The notes under the pieces: generated by a model
Told to the model about the DNA's origin: nothing
The model's input: the letters and a program-made list of their open reading frames with translations, nothing else
Database searches by the model: none
Shown: in pieces, positions 8,190 through 16,246 of the stretch
Position numbering within the stretch: the first letter of the stretch is position 1
Layout: every line of letters begins with the position of its first letter
Translations under genes and position numbers: made by a program
Assembly (NCBI RefSeq): GCF_003201865.1
Contig: NZ_QJJJ01000005.1
Coordinates: 1 to 64,000 of the forward strand
Reading direction: 5' to 3'
DNA: 64,000 bases
Source of the DNA: Methylobacterium sp. B4
GTDB taxonomy: Bacteria; Pseudomonadota; Alphaproteobacteria; Rhizobiales; Beijerinckiaceae

Positions 8190-9077
8190 ATGAACGACCC
8201 CGCATCGAATCCCAGCGATGGCCGGAGCGACGGTATCCTGGCCAAAGCCCCGTACCGCGTCGCCTCGGTAAACCTCGTGGCGAACGACCTCGCGGAGATC
8301 GCGCGGTTCTACCAGGACGTCATCGGCCTCGCGCCCATTTCCCAGGAGTCGGGCACGGTTCGTCTTGGTGTCGGGGAGACCATCCTTCTCTCACTCCGGG
8401 CGGACCCGGATGCCCGGCCGTGGTCGCCGCGGGAGGCGGGCCTGTTCCACACCGCCTTCCTGCTGCCGACTCGCGCCGACCTCGGCGGCTGGCTCCGCCA
8501 CGCGGACGCAGCCGGCATCGGGCTCACGGGCGCGGCCGACCATCTCGTCAGCGAGGCGGTCTACCTCACCGACCCGGAGGGAAACGGCATCGAGATCTAT
8601 GTCGACCGCCCAGGGCCGGAATGGCAGTGGACGGAGGACGGCTCCGTCGTGATGCGCAACGAGCGGCTGGATCGCGCCGGCATCGTTGGTGCCGCCAACC
8701 AGCCCTGGGCCGGCATGCCGGCGGAGTCTTGCGTTGGGCACGTCCACCTGCAGGTCGGCGACCTCGACGCGACGGAACGTTTCTACGCCGGCCTGCTCGG
8801 CTTCGACGTCATGTGCCGCTATCCCGGCGCCCTGTTCCTCGGCTCAGGCGGCTACCACCACCAGCTTGCGGGCAACATCTGGAACAGCCGGGGGGCTCCG
8901 GTACGCACCGACGGGACGACCGGTCTCGCGGAGGTCGCCCTGTTCTCCGACGGCGAGACGTTGGAACGGGTCCGGCGCCGCTTCCGGGATGCCGGCCTTC
9001 CCCTCGTCGAGGACGGCGGGACGCTCGTCCTGCGCGATCCGTGGGGGGCGGGCCTGCGGCTCGCCCCGAACCCATGA
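8190..9077 (+). CDS. Two-domain VOC dioxygenase, CatE-like (catechol 2,3-dioxygenase family)
   Basis: A 295-residue protein made of two VOC domains: the first opens ASVNLVANDLAEIARFYQDVIGL and the second opens VGHVHLQVGDLDATERFYAGLLGF. Metal-ligand candidates are His in FHTAFLL, Glu in GIEIYVD and His in GHVHLQV. Ring-cleaving dioxygenases of this type act on catechols or hydroquinones. In Firmicutes, MarR-type MhqR controls similar dioxygenase genes, a useful precedent for this MarR-led operon. The 60-base gap from the adaptor gene and same direction support co-transcription. The true substrate is unknown. Confidence 0.78.
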   Translation: MNDPASNPSDGRSDGILAKAPYRVASVNLVANDLAEIARFYQDVIGLAPISQESGTVRLGVGETILLSLRADPDARPWSPREAGLFHTAFLLPTRADLGGWLRHADAAGIGLTGAADHLVSEAVYLTDPEGNGIEIYVDRPGPEWQWTEDGSVVMRNERLDRAGIVGAANQPWAGMPAESCVGHVHLQVGDLDATERFYAGLLGFDVMCRYPGALFLGSGGYHHQLAGNIWNSRGAPVRTDGTTGLAEVALFSDGETLERVRRRFRDAGLPLVEDGGTLVLRDPWGAGLRLAPNP

Positions 9078-9101
9078 CGCTTTGGGACAGCGCTTGCCGC
9101 C

Positions 9102-10463
9102 TCAGCGCGGCGGCGAACCCGCGCTCGCAGGTGCCAGCCAAGGGCCGGCCGCCGCCAGCATCGTGTCCACCCCGGTGCGAAGGGTCGGCGTCAGGACGGG
9201 GGCGTATTCGGGCGAGTGGTTGGACGGGAGCGCGTTCAGCGTTCCGGTCCGCTCCGCCTCGGCGTACTTCTTCGGGTCGGTCCCGCCGACGAACCAGAAC
9301 ACCGAGGGCACGTCCCAGGCACGGGCGAAGACGGTGAAGTCCTCGCTGGCGTTCGCGCTAGCGGCCGGCTGGACCCGCTGCGCGCCGAACCGCTGCTTCA
9401 GCGCCTCGGCCACCTTGGCGGTCGCGTCCTCGTCGTTCACCGTCAGGGGGAACTGCCCCAGCATGGTGAGGAGCGGCGGCTTCGGGGCGCCCGAGATCGC
9501 GGCTTCCCCTTCGACCACTCGCTTGATCGAGGCCAGCACCTTGTCGCGCACGGCGTCGTCGTAGGTCCGGACGTTGAGCTGGAGCTGCGCCTCGTCCGGG
9601 ATGATGTTGGCGCTGGAGCCGGCCTGTATCGACCCGACCGAAATCACGGCGCTGTCGGACATCGAGACCTCGCGCGAGACGATGGTCTGCAGCCGCATCA
9701 CCGTCGCGGCCGCCATCACCACCGGATCGATGGCCGATTCCGGACCGGAGCCGTGACCGCCGCGTCCGTACAGCGTCACCTTGAGGCTGTCGCTGCGCGA
9801 GAGCACGGGGCCGGGGGCGAGGCGCACCAGACCGGCCGGGAACGGCAGGACGTGCTGCCCCAGGGTGACGGCCGGCTTCGGGAAGCGCTTGACCATGCCG
9901 TCGTCGACCATCGCCTTGGCTCCCTCGCCGATCTCCTCGCCCGGCTGGAACACGGCCATGATGGTGCCGCGCCACTTGTCCTTGTTCGCGGCTAGGATCT
10001 GGGTCGCGCCCATCAGCCACGTGACGTGCAGGTCGTGTCCGCAGGAATGCGCGATGGCCGTCTCCCGACCGGAGGCGGGATCGGTCCCCTTCTTCATGCT
10101 GGCATAGGGAAGGCCGGTGTTCTCCTTCATCGGCAGGCCGTCCATGTCGGCGCGCAGGAGCACGGTTGGGCCGTCGCCGTTGCGCAGGAGGCCGACTACG
10201 CCAGTGCCGCCCACGCCCTCGGTGACCTCGAAGCCCTGCTCCTTGAGCCACTTCGCGACGATGCCGGCCGTGCGCTTCTCCTGCATCGAGAGTTCGGGGT
10301 TGGCGTGCAGGTCCTCGTAGATGGCCTGCAACTTCGCGAGCTGTTCCTCGGTCGGACCGGGCAACCCCCTCATCTCGGCTTGAGCGAACGCATGGCTCGA
10401 AAGCGCTGCCAGGGACACGAATGCCGCCAGCGCAAGCCTGCGACGATGTTTGCCGATGAGCAT
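9102..10463 (-). CDS. Secreted M20-family amidohydrolase/peptidase
   Basis: This 453-residue metal-dependent hydrolase is of the hippurate hydrolase/IAA-amino-acid hydrolase type. A Sec signal peptide (LALAAFVSLAALSSHAFAQA, cleavage near 28) places it in the periplasm. Metal-site motifs are RADMDGLP (about 104-111), HSCGHDLH (139-146, with Cys141 and His143), QPGEE (173-177) and the C-terminal NHSPEYAP. The dimerisation-domain start GRGGHGSGPESAIDP is present. It would release an aromatic or acyl acid from an N-acyl amino acid. It faces the efflux/dioxygenase unit tail to tail with a 24-base gap and stands as its own transcript. Confidence 0.88.
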   Translation of the reverse strand: MLIGKHRRRLALAAFVSLAALSSHAFAQAEMRGLPGPTEEQLAKLQAIYEDLHANPELSMQEKRTAGIVAKWLKEQGFEVTEGVGGTGVVGLLRNGDGPTVLLRADMDGLPMKENTGLPYASMKKGTDPASGRETAIAHSCGHDLHVTWLMGATQILAANKDKWRGTIMAVFQPGEEIGEGAKAMVDDGMVKRFPKPAVTLGQHVLPFPAGLVRLAPGPVLSRSDSLKVTLYGRGGHGSGPESAIDPVVMAAATVMRLQTIVSREVSMSDSAVISVGSIQAGSSANIIPDEAQLQLNVRTYDDAVRDKVLASIKRVVEGEAAISGAPKPPLLTMLGQFPLTVNDEDATAKVAEALKQRFGAQRVQPAASANASEDFTVFARAWDVPSVFWFVGGTDPKKYAEAERTGTLNALPSNHSPEYAPVLTPTLRTGVDTMLAAAGPWLAPASAGSPPR

Positions 10464-10564
10464 CTTGGCTTTCCCTTGTGAATGGACCGCGCGGGCGGCC
10501 CGTCGTTGAAGACTGTCGCTTCAGGGTGCCTCGAAGTGAGCGAGCCGCGACGGTTCGGCCGAAA

Positions 10565-11194
10565 TCAATGATAGGGGAGGCCGGCGCGAGGGCGATATCG
10601 CGGAAGCGTCAAACCGAAGCGGAGCGATGCGGCCCGCACCAGCAGGGCGATGGCAAAGCCGGTGCCCAACGCGCACTCGCGGGGGGCGTCGAGGAGGGTC
10701 AGACCCGCGAAGACCGCCGCGCCGGCTCCCGCGGCCGAGGCATAGATCTCGCGGCTGAGGATGACCGGGCTCTCGCCGCCGAGCAGATCGCGGATCACGC
10801 CCCCGAAGGTGGCCGTGACCACACCCATGACGATGGCGACGACGGGGCTCGCCCCTGCCTCAAGGGCCTTCTCCGTCCCGGCCACGGCGAACAGGGCCAG
10901 ACCCAGGGCGTCGAGCCACAGCAGGTACCGATAGCGGGACTGCGGGATGTGAGCGGTGAAGAACACCAATCCCGCGACAGTTAGGCAGGTCAGCAGGTAG
11001 GCCGGTTGGACCGTCCAGAACACCGGCAGCCCGAGCAACAGGTCCCGAAGCGTGCCGCCGCCGATGCCGGTCGCCGTGCCGAGCACCGCGAAGCCGACGA
11101 AGTCCATCTCCTTGCGGGAGGCCGCAAGGGCGCCCGTGACCGTGAAGACGATCACGCCGATCCAGTCCAGGGTTGCGGTAGCAGTCGCGAACAT
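10565..11194 (-). CDS. TRIC/UPF0126 membrane protein, putative glycine transporter
   Basis: A 209-residue protein with about seven membrane helices and the duplicated signature of the family: GTATGIGGGTLRDLLLG in the first half and TATFGGVIRDLLGGE in the second. The family includes prokaryotic TRIC cation channels, and Pfam names PF03458 a glycine transporter largely because members sit under glycine riboswitches. That link applies here: a tandem glycine riboswitch on the same strand lies upstream of the preceding L,D-transpeptidase gene, with only 71 bases between the two genes. Ion-channel and amino-acid roles cannot be separated by sequence. Confidence 0.88.
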   Translation of the reverse strand: MFATATATLDWIGVIVFTVTGALAASRKEMDFVGFAVLGTATGIGGGTLRDLLLGLPVFWTVQPAYLLTCLTVAGLVFFTAHIPQSRYRYLLWLDALGLALFAVAGTEKALEAGASPVVAIVMGVVTATFGGVIRDLLGGESPVILSREIYASAAGAGAAVFAGLTLLDAPRECALGTGFAIALLVRAASLRFGLTLPRYRPRAGLPYH

Positions 11195-11265
11195 CGTGTC
11201 TCGTCTCGGATTTCGACCACGCTCGACGTCGTGGGAACGGTGGTGCTCCGGCTCGTCTCAACGTC

Positions 11266-12000
11266 TCACCTGAAGAGCAGGACTTGGTTGTCCGAGCGGG
11301 GGCGCTCGTCCCACTCGCGCTGCACCATCACCTCGGGCTGCGAGGTCTTCACGATGACGGTCGTGCCGAGGGGGACACGACCGTAGAGGTCGAGGATGTC
11401 CTCGTTCAGGAGCCGGATGCAGCCAGAGGAATCGGTGCCGCCGACCGTCCAGGGCTCGTTAGTACCGTGGATGCGGTAGAGCGTGTCCCGGTCGCCCTGG
11501 TAGAGGTAGAGGGCGCGGCATCCGAGCGGATTGTTGACCCCCGGCTCGACGTAGCGGGGGATGTCGGGCCGGCGCTTCAGCATGGCCGCGGTCGGCCGCC
11601 AGCCCGGCCACTTCGCCTTGCGCTTGATCACCGCGATGCCTGACCAGGTGAAGCCGGCCCGGCCCACGCCGATGCCGTACCGGATCGCCGTGCGGTCCTC
11701 GCGCACCAGGAAGAGGAAGCGCTGGTGCGTGTCGATGACGACCGTGCCACCACGCTCCGCCCCATCGTAATCCACGAGTTGTCGGCGGAACTCCGGTGGT
11801 ACGAGGGAGAGGTCGACCTTCGGGATGTTGAAGGGTTCGTCCGGGATCTCGCCGACATACCAGGCATCCCTGGTCCGCGGTGCTTCGACCGGCTGCGGCA
11901 CCGTCGATGGTTCGGACTCGCTCTCCCAGAAGAAGGCCTGGGCCCGTGCCGGGGCAAGGACGGCGGCAGTGAGGAGGAAGGCGCGGCGGGTGGCCAACAT
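11266..12000 (-). CDS. L,D-transpeptidase (YkuD domain)
   Basis: This 244-residue exported enzyme forms 3-3 peptidoglycan cross-links or attaches proteins to the wall. Start MLATRRAFLLTAAVLAPARAQA is an export signal. The YkuD domain spans about residues 90-220, with catalytic His178 in RIHGTNEP and Cys194 in SSGCIRLLNEDI. ATG 12000 is chosen because the frame upstream to 12195 has no signal or family character. The gene is first downstream of a tandem glycine riboswitch and precedes the putative glycine transporter. Glycine disturbs cross-linking by replacing D-Ala, so glycine control of such an enzyme would make physiological sense; that link is inference. Confidence 0.9.
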   Translation of the reverse strand: MLATRRAFLLTAAVLAPARAQAFFWESESEPSTVPQPVEAPRTRDAWYVGEIPDEPFNIPKVDLSLVPPEFRRQLVDYDGAERGGTVVIDTHQRFLFLVREDRTAIRYGIGVGRAGFTWSGIAVIKRKAKWPGWRPTAAMLKRRPDIPRYVEPGVNNPLGCRALYLYQGDRDTLYRIHGTNEPWTVGGTDSSGCIRLLNEDILDLYGRVPLGTTVIVKTSQPEVMVQREWDERPRSDNQVLLFR

Positions 12001-12211
12001 CGGATGACATCCAGGATAGGGGGAGGCGCCGGCGCGCAGGACCGGACGCGCCGCATGGTCGATGCCGTGCGCGTCGCCGCCGCGGCCCACGGTGTGAGCC
12101 GGCCGGTGCGAATGGGAAGGTTGTGTCGAGCCCGAGGGCTCGGCGTGTCGGGCTATGGGAGCGTCATCGCGCAGGCCTCCAAGGTTGCTTCGCACGCCGC
12201 ATGCATGCGAG

Positions 12212-12395
12212 CCCCCTCTGTCATCGGCCTGAGAGTTTCGACACGGCCTCGGGAGAGGCCACGCCTTACACCATCGGCGGGAGCTGCCGCTCCGCTTTCC
12301 AGAGTGTTGAACGACGTGCGGTCCGGGTGCCTGAGAGTTTCCGGGGCGGTTGCTCCTTCGGCGGCCGGTCCAAGCCGGCTCTCTCCCGCGCGTCG
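12212..12395 (-). promoter_or_regulatory. Tandem glycine riboswitch
   Basis: On the minus strand two aptamers follow each other. Aptamer 1 contains GGGAGAGAGCCGGC, GCCGAAGGAGCAAC and GGAAACTCTCAGGCACCCGG. Aptamer 2, joined by the usual short linker, contains ACTCTGGAAAGCGG, CGCCGATGGTGTAA and TCGAAACTCTCAGGCCGATG, ending ACAGAGGGG. All core glycine-binding segments are intact, and the layout is that of alphaproteobacterial gcvT-type switches. The expected gcvTHP genes are absent. The first gene downstream is the L,D-transpeptidase about 210 bases away, then the TRIC gene. A small hairpin (CGAGCCC facing GGGCTCG, 12127-12142) lies in the possible expression platform but has no T-run. Confidence 0.88.
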
Positions 12396-13190
12396 ATGTC
12401 TCGTTCCTTCTAGCCTCAAACGATGCTGCGAGCCAGACAATTCGTTAGCTTGCGATCTAAAATGTGCGTCCGTGCACGTGACCGGTCCTGGACGAAGGCC
12501 GGGAACTGCCCGGCTTGCAGGCCGCACGCTATCGTCGGTGTGAATAGGCTTTTGCCTGGATGTGTGAAGTCGTGCATCACGCAGCCGGCGAAGGCCGCAG
12601 GGAGGCGACCATCACCAGGTTGTTCATCTCGGCGTCGTCGAGGACGAGAGCCAGCATCAACGGTGTCCCGGGCCTGTTTGGCCCCCATGCCGATCTGGGT
12701 GCTCTGACAGCGACCTCGTGACGAACTGAGCCAGCGAGGCCTCGGCGTTTTGCCGAAATATGAAGCCGGCGTGCGTTTTCCCCACGGCGCGGCGGATCAT
12801 CCTTCCCAAGGGTTAGCAGAACTTTGTCCGGATGCTCGAAACCAGCTTTGGGTGCGCCCCGGTCCAGCGGCATCGACCACCGCCGGCCTACGTCTCATGG
12901 ATCTAGGATGGGTGCCATCGGGCCTCTCGGCAGACATTCCGGTCCTTCGCGGCAGCTGTCCCGGATACACCGAGCGGGACGGACGCAGTTGCACCGTCGG
13001 CACGGGCCTACTTGCCCGCGATCAGGTTAGCTGCCCAGAGCAAACTACAGTTGAGGATTGCGGGGAACGGCATGACCCGACCAGGATTGGCCAACCGGCT
13101 GCGGGTGTCAAACGTACCCTGCCAGCCCCAGACCCGGGCACCTCGGCCCGGCTTGACACCGCCAGGCGCGACCCCAACGTTAGGAGCGTC
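12396..13190. other. Gene-poor region upstream of the first Rnk-like module
   Basis: About 800 bases without a convincing gene on either strand; open frames have no family features and no good ribosome sites. The part nearest the riboswitch should hold its promoter. From about 13000 the sequence becomes related to the segment before 17330 (shared GCGATCAGG and GTTGAGG stretches), so the right end belongs to a duplicated leader and not to random spacer. Confidence 0.45.
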
Positions 13191-13256
13191 ATGTCGAACT
13201 GCATTCAGAGCATCCGCCTACTGGTACGCTCGGGCAGCCTGCAAGCAGGCTCCTAG
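13191..13256 (+). CDS. Conserved 21-residue small ORF upstream of Rnk-like gene (copy A)
   Basis: ATG 13191 opens a 21-codon frame, preceded by taggagcgtc as a possible ribosome site. A second copy of the same length exists at 17330-17395. The two peptides share the IQSIRLL/LQSIRLL core and an identical GSLQAGS end, while codons between differ, including third positions. The last third overlaps a perfect stem-loop (AGCCTGC, AA, GCAGGCT at 13236-13251). Either a leader peptide or an incidental reading of a conserved RNA hairpin would explain this. Two copies cannot decide between them. Confidence 0.45.
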   Translation: MSNCIQSIRLLVRSGSLQAGS

Positions 13257-13412
13257 CCCTGGCACTTTGCCGGCCTTTTCGTAGGCCACGGCCGAGGCCA
13301 GGGACGATCTCCAGCAACGCTTTCTTTCTTTCGTGTGGTCTCTTCTAGGAGACCGCCGGGGCCGCCTCCACTCGGATTACAGCGTGGAGCGGTCATGCTG
13401 TGAGGTGCCAGG
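13236..13412 (+). promoter_or_regulatory. Duplicated 5' leader of Rnk-like gene (copy A)
   Basis: The segment shares several near-identical blocks with 17375-17551: the stem-loop AGCCTGC-AA-GCAGGCT followed by C-x-TAGCCCTGGC, a CCAGGGA-x-GATCTCCAGCA block, and GGAGCGGTCATGCTGTGAGG directly before the start codon. The last block contains a nine-base minimal ORF ATG-CTG-TGA (13395-13403) whose stop overlaps the Shine-Dalgarno GTGAGGTG of the main gene. This copy also has an AGGAGACC/GGTCTC palindrome near 13338. Conservation without coding need suggests post-transcriptional control. Confidence 0.5.
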
Positions 13413-13862
13413 ATGCACGCGGTCCATGAACTTCCCCCCATTACCGTCACCACCCGCGACTTCGACCGGCTCGTGGCTCTCAGTCTCGATGCCCATCTGC
13501 GCGGCGACAGCCACGCCGACTTCCTGCTTTGGGAACTAAAGAGAGCGACTCTCTGCCCGCCCTGCGCGCTGCCGAGCGAAGTCGTCTCGGTCAATTGCCG
13601 GGTGCTCTACCGTCTCGACGACGAGCCGGGCGTGCGTGTTCACCTCCTTGCGCACCCCGATGACCTTATCAATCTGGCCGACGGGCTGTCAGTTGCGAGT
13701 CCGCTCGGGACGGCGTTGCTCGGGCTGCGCGTGGGCGACCGGATGCCGTTCTGCGATGATCGCCTCGGCACTCAGCACGTGGTGACGGTCGAGGGTATTG
13801 GCTTGCGTTTCGTCGACGAGCCGGTCCCTAGCCGCGGCCCGCTTACACCTCGCACGACTTAG
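13413..13862 (+). CDS. Rnk/GreA-C-like regulator (copy A)
   Basis: A 149-residue cytoplasmic protein. Residues 6-45 (LPPITVTTRDFDRLVALSLDAH) match the short N-terminal part of Rnk-type proteins, and the rest (SEVVSVNCRVLYRLDDEPGVRVHLLAHP through SPLGTALLGLRVGDRMPF) is the GreA/GreB C-terminal FKBP-like fold. Such proteins bind RNA polymerase near the secondary channel, and the family was first named regulator of nucleoside diphosphate kinase. It lacks the long coiled-coil of GreA, so transcript cleavage is unlikely. A paralogue with the same leader lies at 17552, and another family member at 16247. Confidence 0.8.
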   Translation: MHAVHELPPITVTTRDFDRLVALSLDAHLRGDSHADFLLWELKRATLCPPCALPSEVVSVNCRVLYRLDDEPGVRVHLLAHPDDLINLADGLSVASPLGTALLGLRVGDRMPFCDDRLGTQHVVTVEGIGLRFVDEPVPSRGPLTPRTT

Positions 13863-14109
13863 GCCTCAACGGCTCGCCTGCGGCCTGCATGAGGCGGGTC
13901 TTATAATCGCCCGAGTACCCGCCTGCCGGCCTGTATCGAAGATGCGAGCCGCGGTTCGTCCGGACAGGTCCTCTCCACTGAGCGAGGCTGCCGCAAAGAG
14001 GCTGAGCCGCGCCCAAATCGCACAGCGCGGGCGCGCGAACGTGCGCACGCGCCACCGGCTCACATTCACTCCGCCTTGGACTGACACCAACCTGATTAGG
14101 AGAACGCTC

Positions 14110-15039
14110 ATGAATATTCTCGTTGCCACCGACTTTACGTTCCGCTCTCAGAGGGCCGTGCGGCGTGCCGGCATCCTGGCTGGTCAGCACGGGGGAAAGC
14201 TCGTCCTGATGCATGTCATAGACGGTCCCGATCCTCATGAGGTCGTGCCGGACCTTCGCGAGGCGCAACGCATGATCGTGGAGCAGATCGCCGTCGTGCC
14301 GGAACTTCACGGTATATCGTGCGAGCCGCTCGTCGTCGGGGGATGCCCTCCCCATGCAATCCTCGATGCGGCTGCGGCCCACGAAGCCGACTTGGTCGTG
14401 GTTGGCGCCGCTCTCAGGGCGACTGCGCGCTATTCTAGACGAACCGTCCGCAGCTTGATCCGCAAGGCGCCATGCCCAGTCCTTGTCGTCAGGCAACCCG
14501 CCGCGGGACCGTACAGGCGGGTCGTAGTACCGGTTGATTTCTCGGACGCATCAGCGCGCGCATTGCAGACCGTGGCATCGCTCAAGCCCTTGAACGGCAC
14601 CCACGTCACCGTCGTGCACGCGTTCGAGGCTTTGGGAAAGCCAAAATTATCGGGGTTCGGCGTCGCGCGCGAGCACATCGATAGCTACGTCGAAAACTGG
14701 CGCTCCTCGTTCGCGGAGGAAGTTGAGACCTTCCTCGGAGCCGACGGTTTAGCGGATCGGGATTGGTCGCGGCGGGTGGAGGAGGGTCCTCCGGACAAGG
14801 TCATCGTCCGCCTCACCGCGCGGATGCCTTCGACCCTCGTCGTCATGGGCACGCATGCCCGGACGGGGATCAGGAAGGCATTTCTGGGAAGCGTCACCGA
14901 GGACGTCCTTATCGCCCGTGGCGCGGACGTGCTGGTCGTCCCTCCACTCCGGTCCGGCGTCAGCCCTGGGTGGGAATCCTCTGCGCATACCGTGGCAGAC
15001 CGGGTCGAGCGTCCGGCCCTTAGGGCCGTGACCGCTTGA
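14110..15039 (+). CDS. Tandem universal stress protein (two Usp domains)
   Basis: A 309-residue protein with two UspA domains: MNILVATDFTFRSQRAVRRAG to about residue 140, and RRVVVPVDFSDASARALQTVA onwards. The second has a full ATP-binding signature, VVMGTHARTGIRKAFLGSVTE, while the first (VVVGAALRATARYSRRTVRSL) is degenerate. ATG 14110 with taggaga upstream is chosen over an in-frame extension to 13798 that overlaps the Rnk-like gene and has no domain. Usp proteins respond to stress or energy state. Neighbouring Rnk-like genes suggest a stress-response islet. The target is unknown. Confidence 0.88.
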   Translation: MNILVATDFTFRSQRAVRRAGILAGQHGGKLVLMHVIDGPDPHEVVPDLREAQRMIVEQIAVVPELHGISCEPLVVGGCPPHAILDAAAAHEADLVVVGAALRATARYSRRTVRSLIRKAPCPVLVVRQPAAGPYRRVVVPVDFSDASARALQTVASLKPLNGTHVTVVHAFEALGKPKLSGFGVAREHIDSYVENWRSSFAEEVETFLGADGLADRDWSRRVEEGPPDKVIVRLTARMPSTLVVMGTHARTGIRKAFLGSVTEDVLIARGADVLVVPPLRSGVSPGWESSAHTVADRVERPALRAVTA

Positions 15040-15149
15040 GTGGCCGCGCTCGTCACGCCTCCGCGGCACGCATGCGCGGGCTTGGCAAACTCCGTCGCGG
15101 CGCGTTTCAGTCAGTGAACGAAGCAGCAGACTTCGGCGGAGGAGGCTCG

Positions 15150-15308
15150 ATGAGGATCATCGCCGCTCGGGTCATGGCCATCGCCGTCATGCTGCTGGTG
15201 CTGGGCACGGCGCGATGGCTTGAGCAATTCGGGACACCTTCGGTGATCGAGGCCTACCTCGCCGCCGCCGCGGCGGCGACCGCTGTAGCGATCTTCGCCC
15301 GCCGGTGA
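15150..15308 (+). CDS. Small membrane protein, 52 residues
   Basis: ATG 15150 follows a strong ribosome site (ggaggagg). The product has two hydrophobic segments, MAIAVMLLVLGTARWL and VIEAYLAAAAAATAVAIFA, with an Arg-rich start and end, suggesting a two-pass membrane protein. An upstream in-frame start at 15036 has no comparable site. I recognise no family. It follows the Usp gene by 110 bases in the same direction and may be co-transcribed. Confidence 0.55.
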   Translation: MRIIAARVMAIAVMLLVLGTARWLEQFGTPSVIEAYLAAAAAATAVAIFARR

Positions 15309-15364
15309 GCTTGCCTACATCGCCTCTTCGACGCCCCTCAAGGCATGACGGCGAAGAACAGGAA

Positions 15365-15550
15365 CGAGGCTTTCATCGTCCTGATAGCTTCGCCTGCGCC
15401 TCGAAGGCCTTCGGCTTACACCATCGGCGAGAGCGCGAGCTCCACTTTCCAGAGTGGCGAACGAACGAGCGGTCCGGGTGCCTAAGAGTTTCCTGGGCGG
15501 CTGCTCCTTCGGCGGTCGGTTAACACCGGCCCTCTCCCTCTCGTTTGCGG
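15365..15550 (-). promoter_or_regulatory. Degenerate tandem glycine riboswitch, orphan
   Basis: On the minus strand aptamer 1 is recognisable (GGGAGAGGGCCGGT, GCCGAAGGAGCAGC, GGAAACTCTTAGGCACCCGG) and is followed by the linker and start of aptamer 2 (CACTCTGGAAAGTGG, CGCCGATGGTGTAA). The 3' half of aptamer 2 has decayed: CTATCAGGACGATGAAAG stands where CTCTCAGG and ACAGAGGGG are expected. The P2-P3 arms are close to those of the intact switch at 12212. No minus-strand gene follows; only a 12-codon frame beginning ATGAAAGCC overlaps its end. It looks like a duplicated switch that lost its gene. Confidence 0.7.
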
Positions 15551-15569
15551 CCGAGATGCCAGACAACGC

Positions 15570-16124
15570 TCACATGTTTGTTAGCTTGCTACCAATTGCG
15601 TGCGTTGCAGCACACTCTAAGACAGGGTGTGACTCAATGATCCTCATGCGCGGCTGAGACCGGCGTATGATGGCATTCCGCGAGGCGGTCGCAGCTGCGA
15701 GGAAGGCGGCGGGATCCATCGGTTTGCCGTAGCGGTAGCCTTGGCCCTCGTCACAGCCGCGCGAGGCGAGGAAGGCCTCCTGTGCCTCCGTCTCGATGCC
15801 TTCGGCGATGACTTCGAGCCCAAGGCTACGAGCAAGCGTCAGAACTGCCTCTACAATGGCGGCGTCGTTGCTGCCGGGCGCCAGCTTCATGATGAAGCTG
15901 CGGTCGATCTTCAGGCGGGTTACGGGGAAGTCCCTGAGCGCCGTCAACGAGGCGAAACCCGTTCCGAAGTCGTCAAAAGCGATCCCCACACCACGCTCCT
16001 TCAACTCCCGCAACGGCGTAAGCATGGACGACTGCTGCCGCAGCGCGATGTTTTCCGTCAGCTCGATCTCACCCAGAACTTCACGCAGTCCTGTCGCGTC
16101 TTGACGTACCGCCGAGCCCATCAC
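15570..16124 (-). pseudogene. EAL-domain phosphodiesterase, C-terminal remnant
   Basis: A 184-residue open frame carries the second half of an EAL domain: EIELTENIAL, VGIAFDDFGTGFASL, VTRLKIDRSFI, LEVIAEGIET and DEGQGYRYGKPM. The first half, including the EAL motif itself and the first metal ligands, is absent, and no GGDEF or sensor domain is found upstream. Cyclic-di-GMP hydrolysis is therefore unlikely. The sequence before 16131 has no matching frame, so the break appears to be a deletion. Confidence 0.75.
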
Positions 16125-16246
16125 GCGGGGCTATGCGTTCGCATGCCGATCGCGGACGCAGACGCACTCGCCACCGAGGGCTACCTCGTCGGGCTGGAAC
16201 AGGACACGCAGGATCGTTCGTCGATAGAGCCGATCCGCATGCCGTT

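Noticed and set aside
13798-14109. N-terminal extension of the Usp gene
   Set aside because: Overlaps the Rnk-like gene, has no domain, and ATG 14110 has a good ribosome site.
15315-15566. An 83-codon minus-strand frame
   Set aside because: It coincides with the decayed glycine riboswitch, so the sequence is RNA structure and not protein coding.
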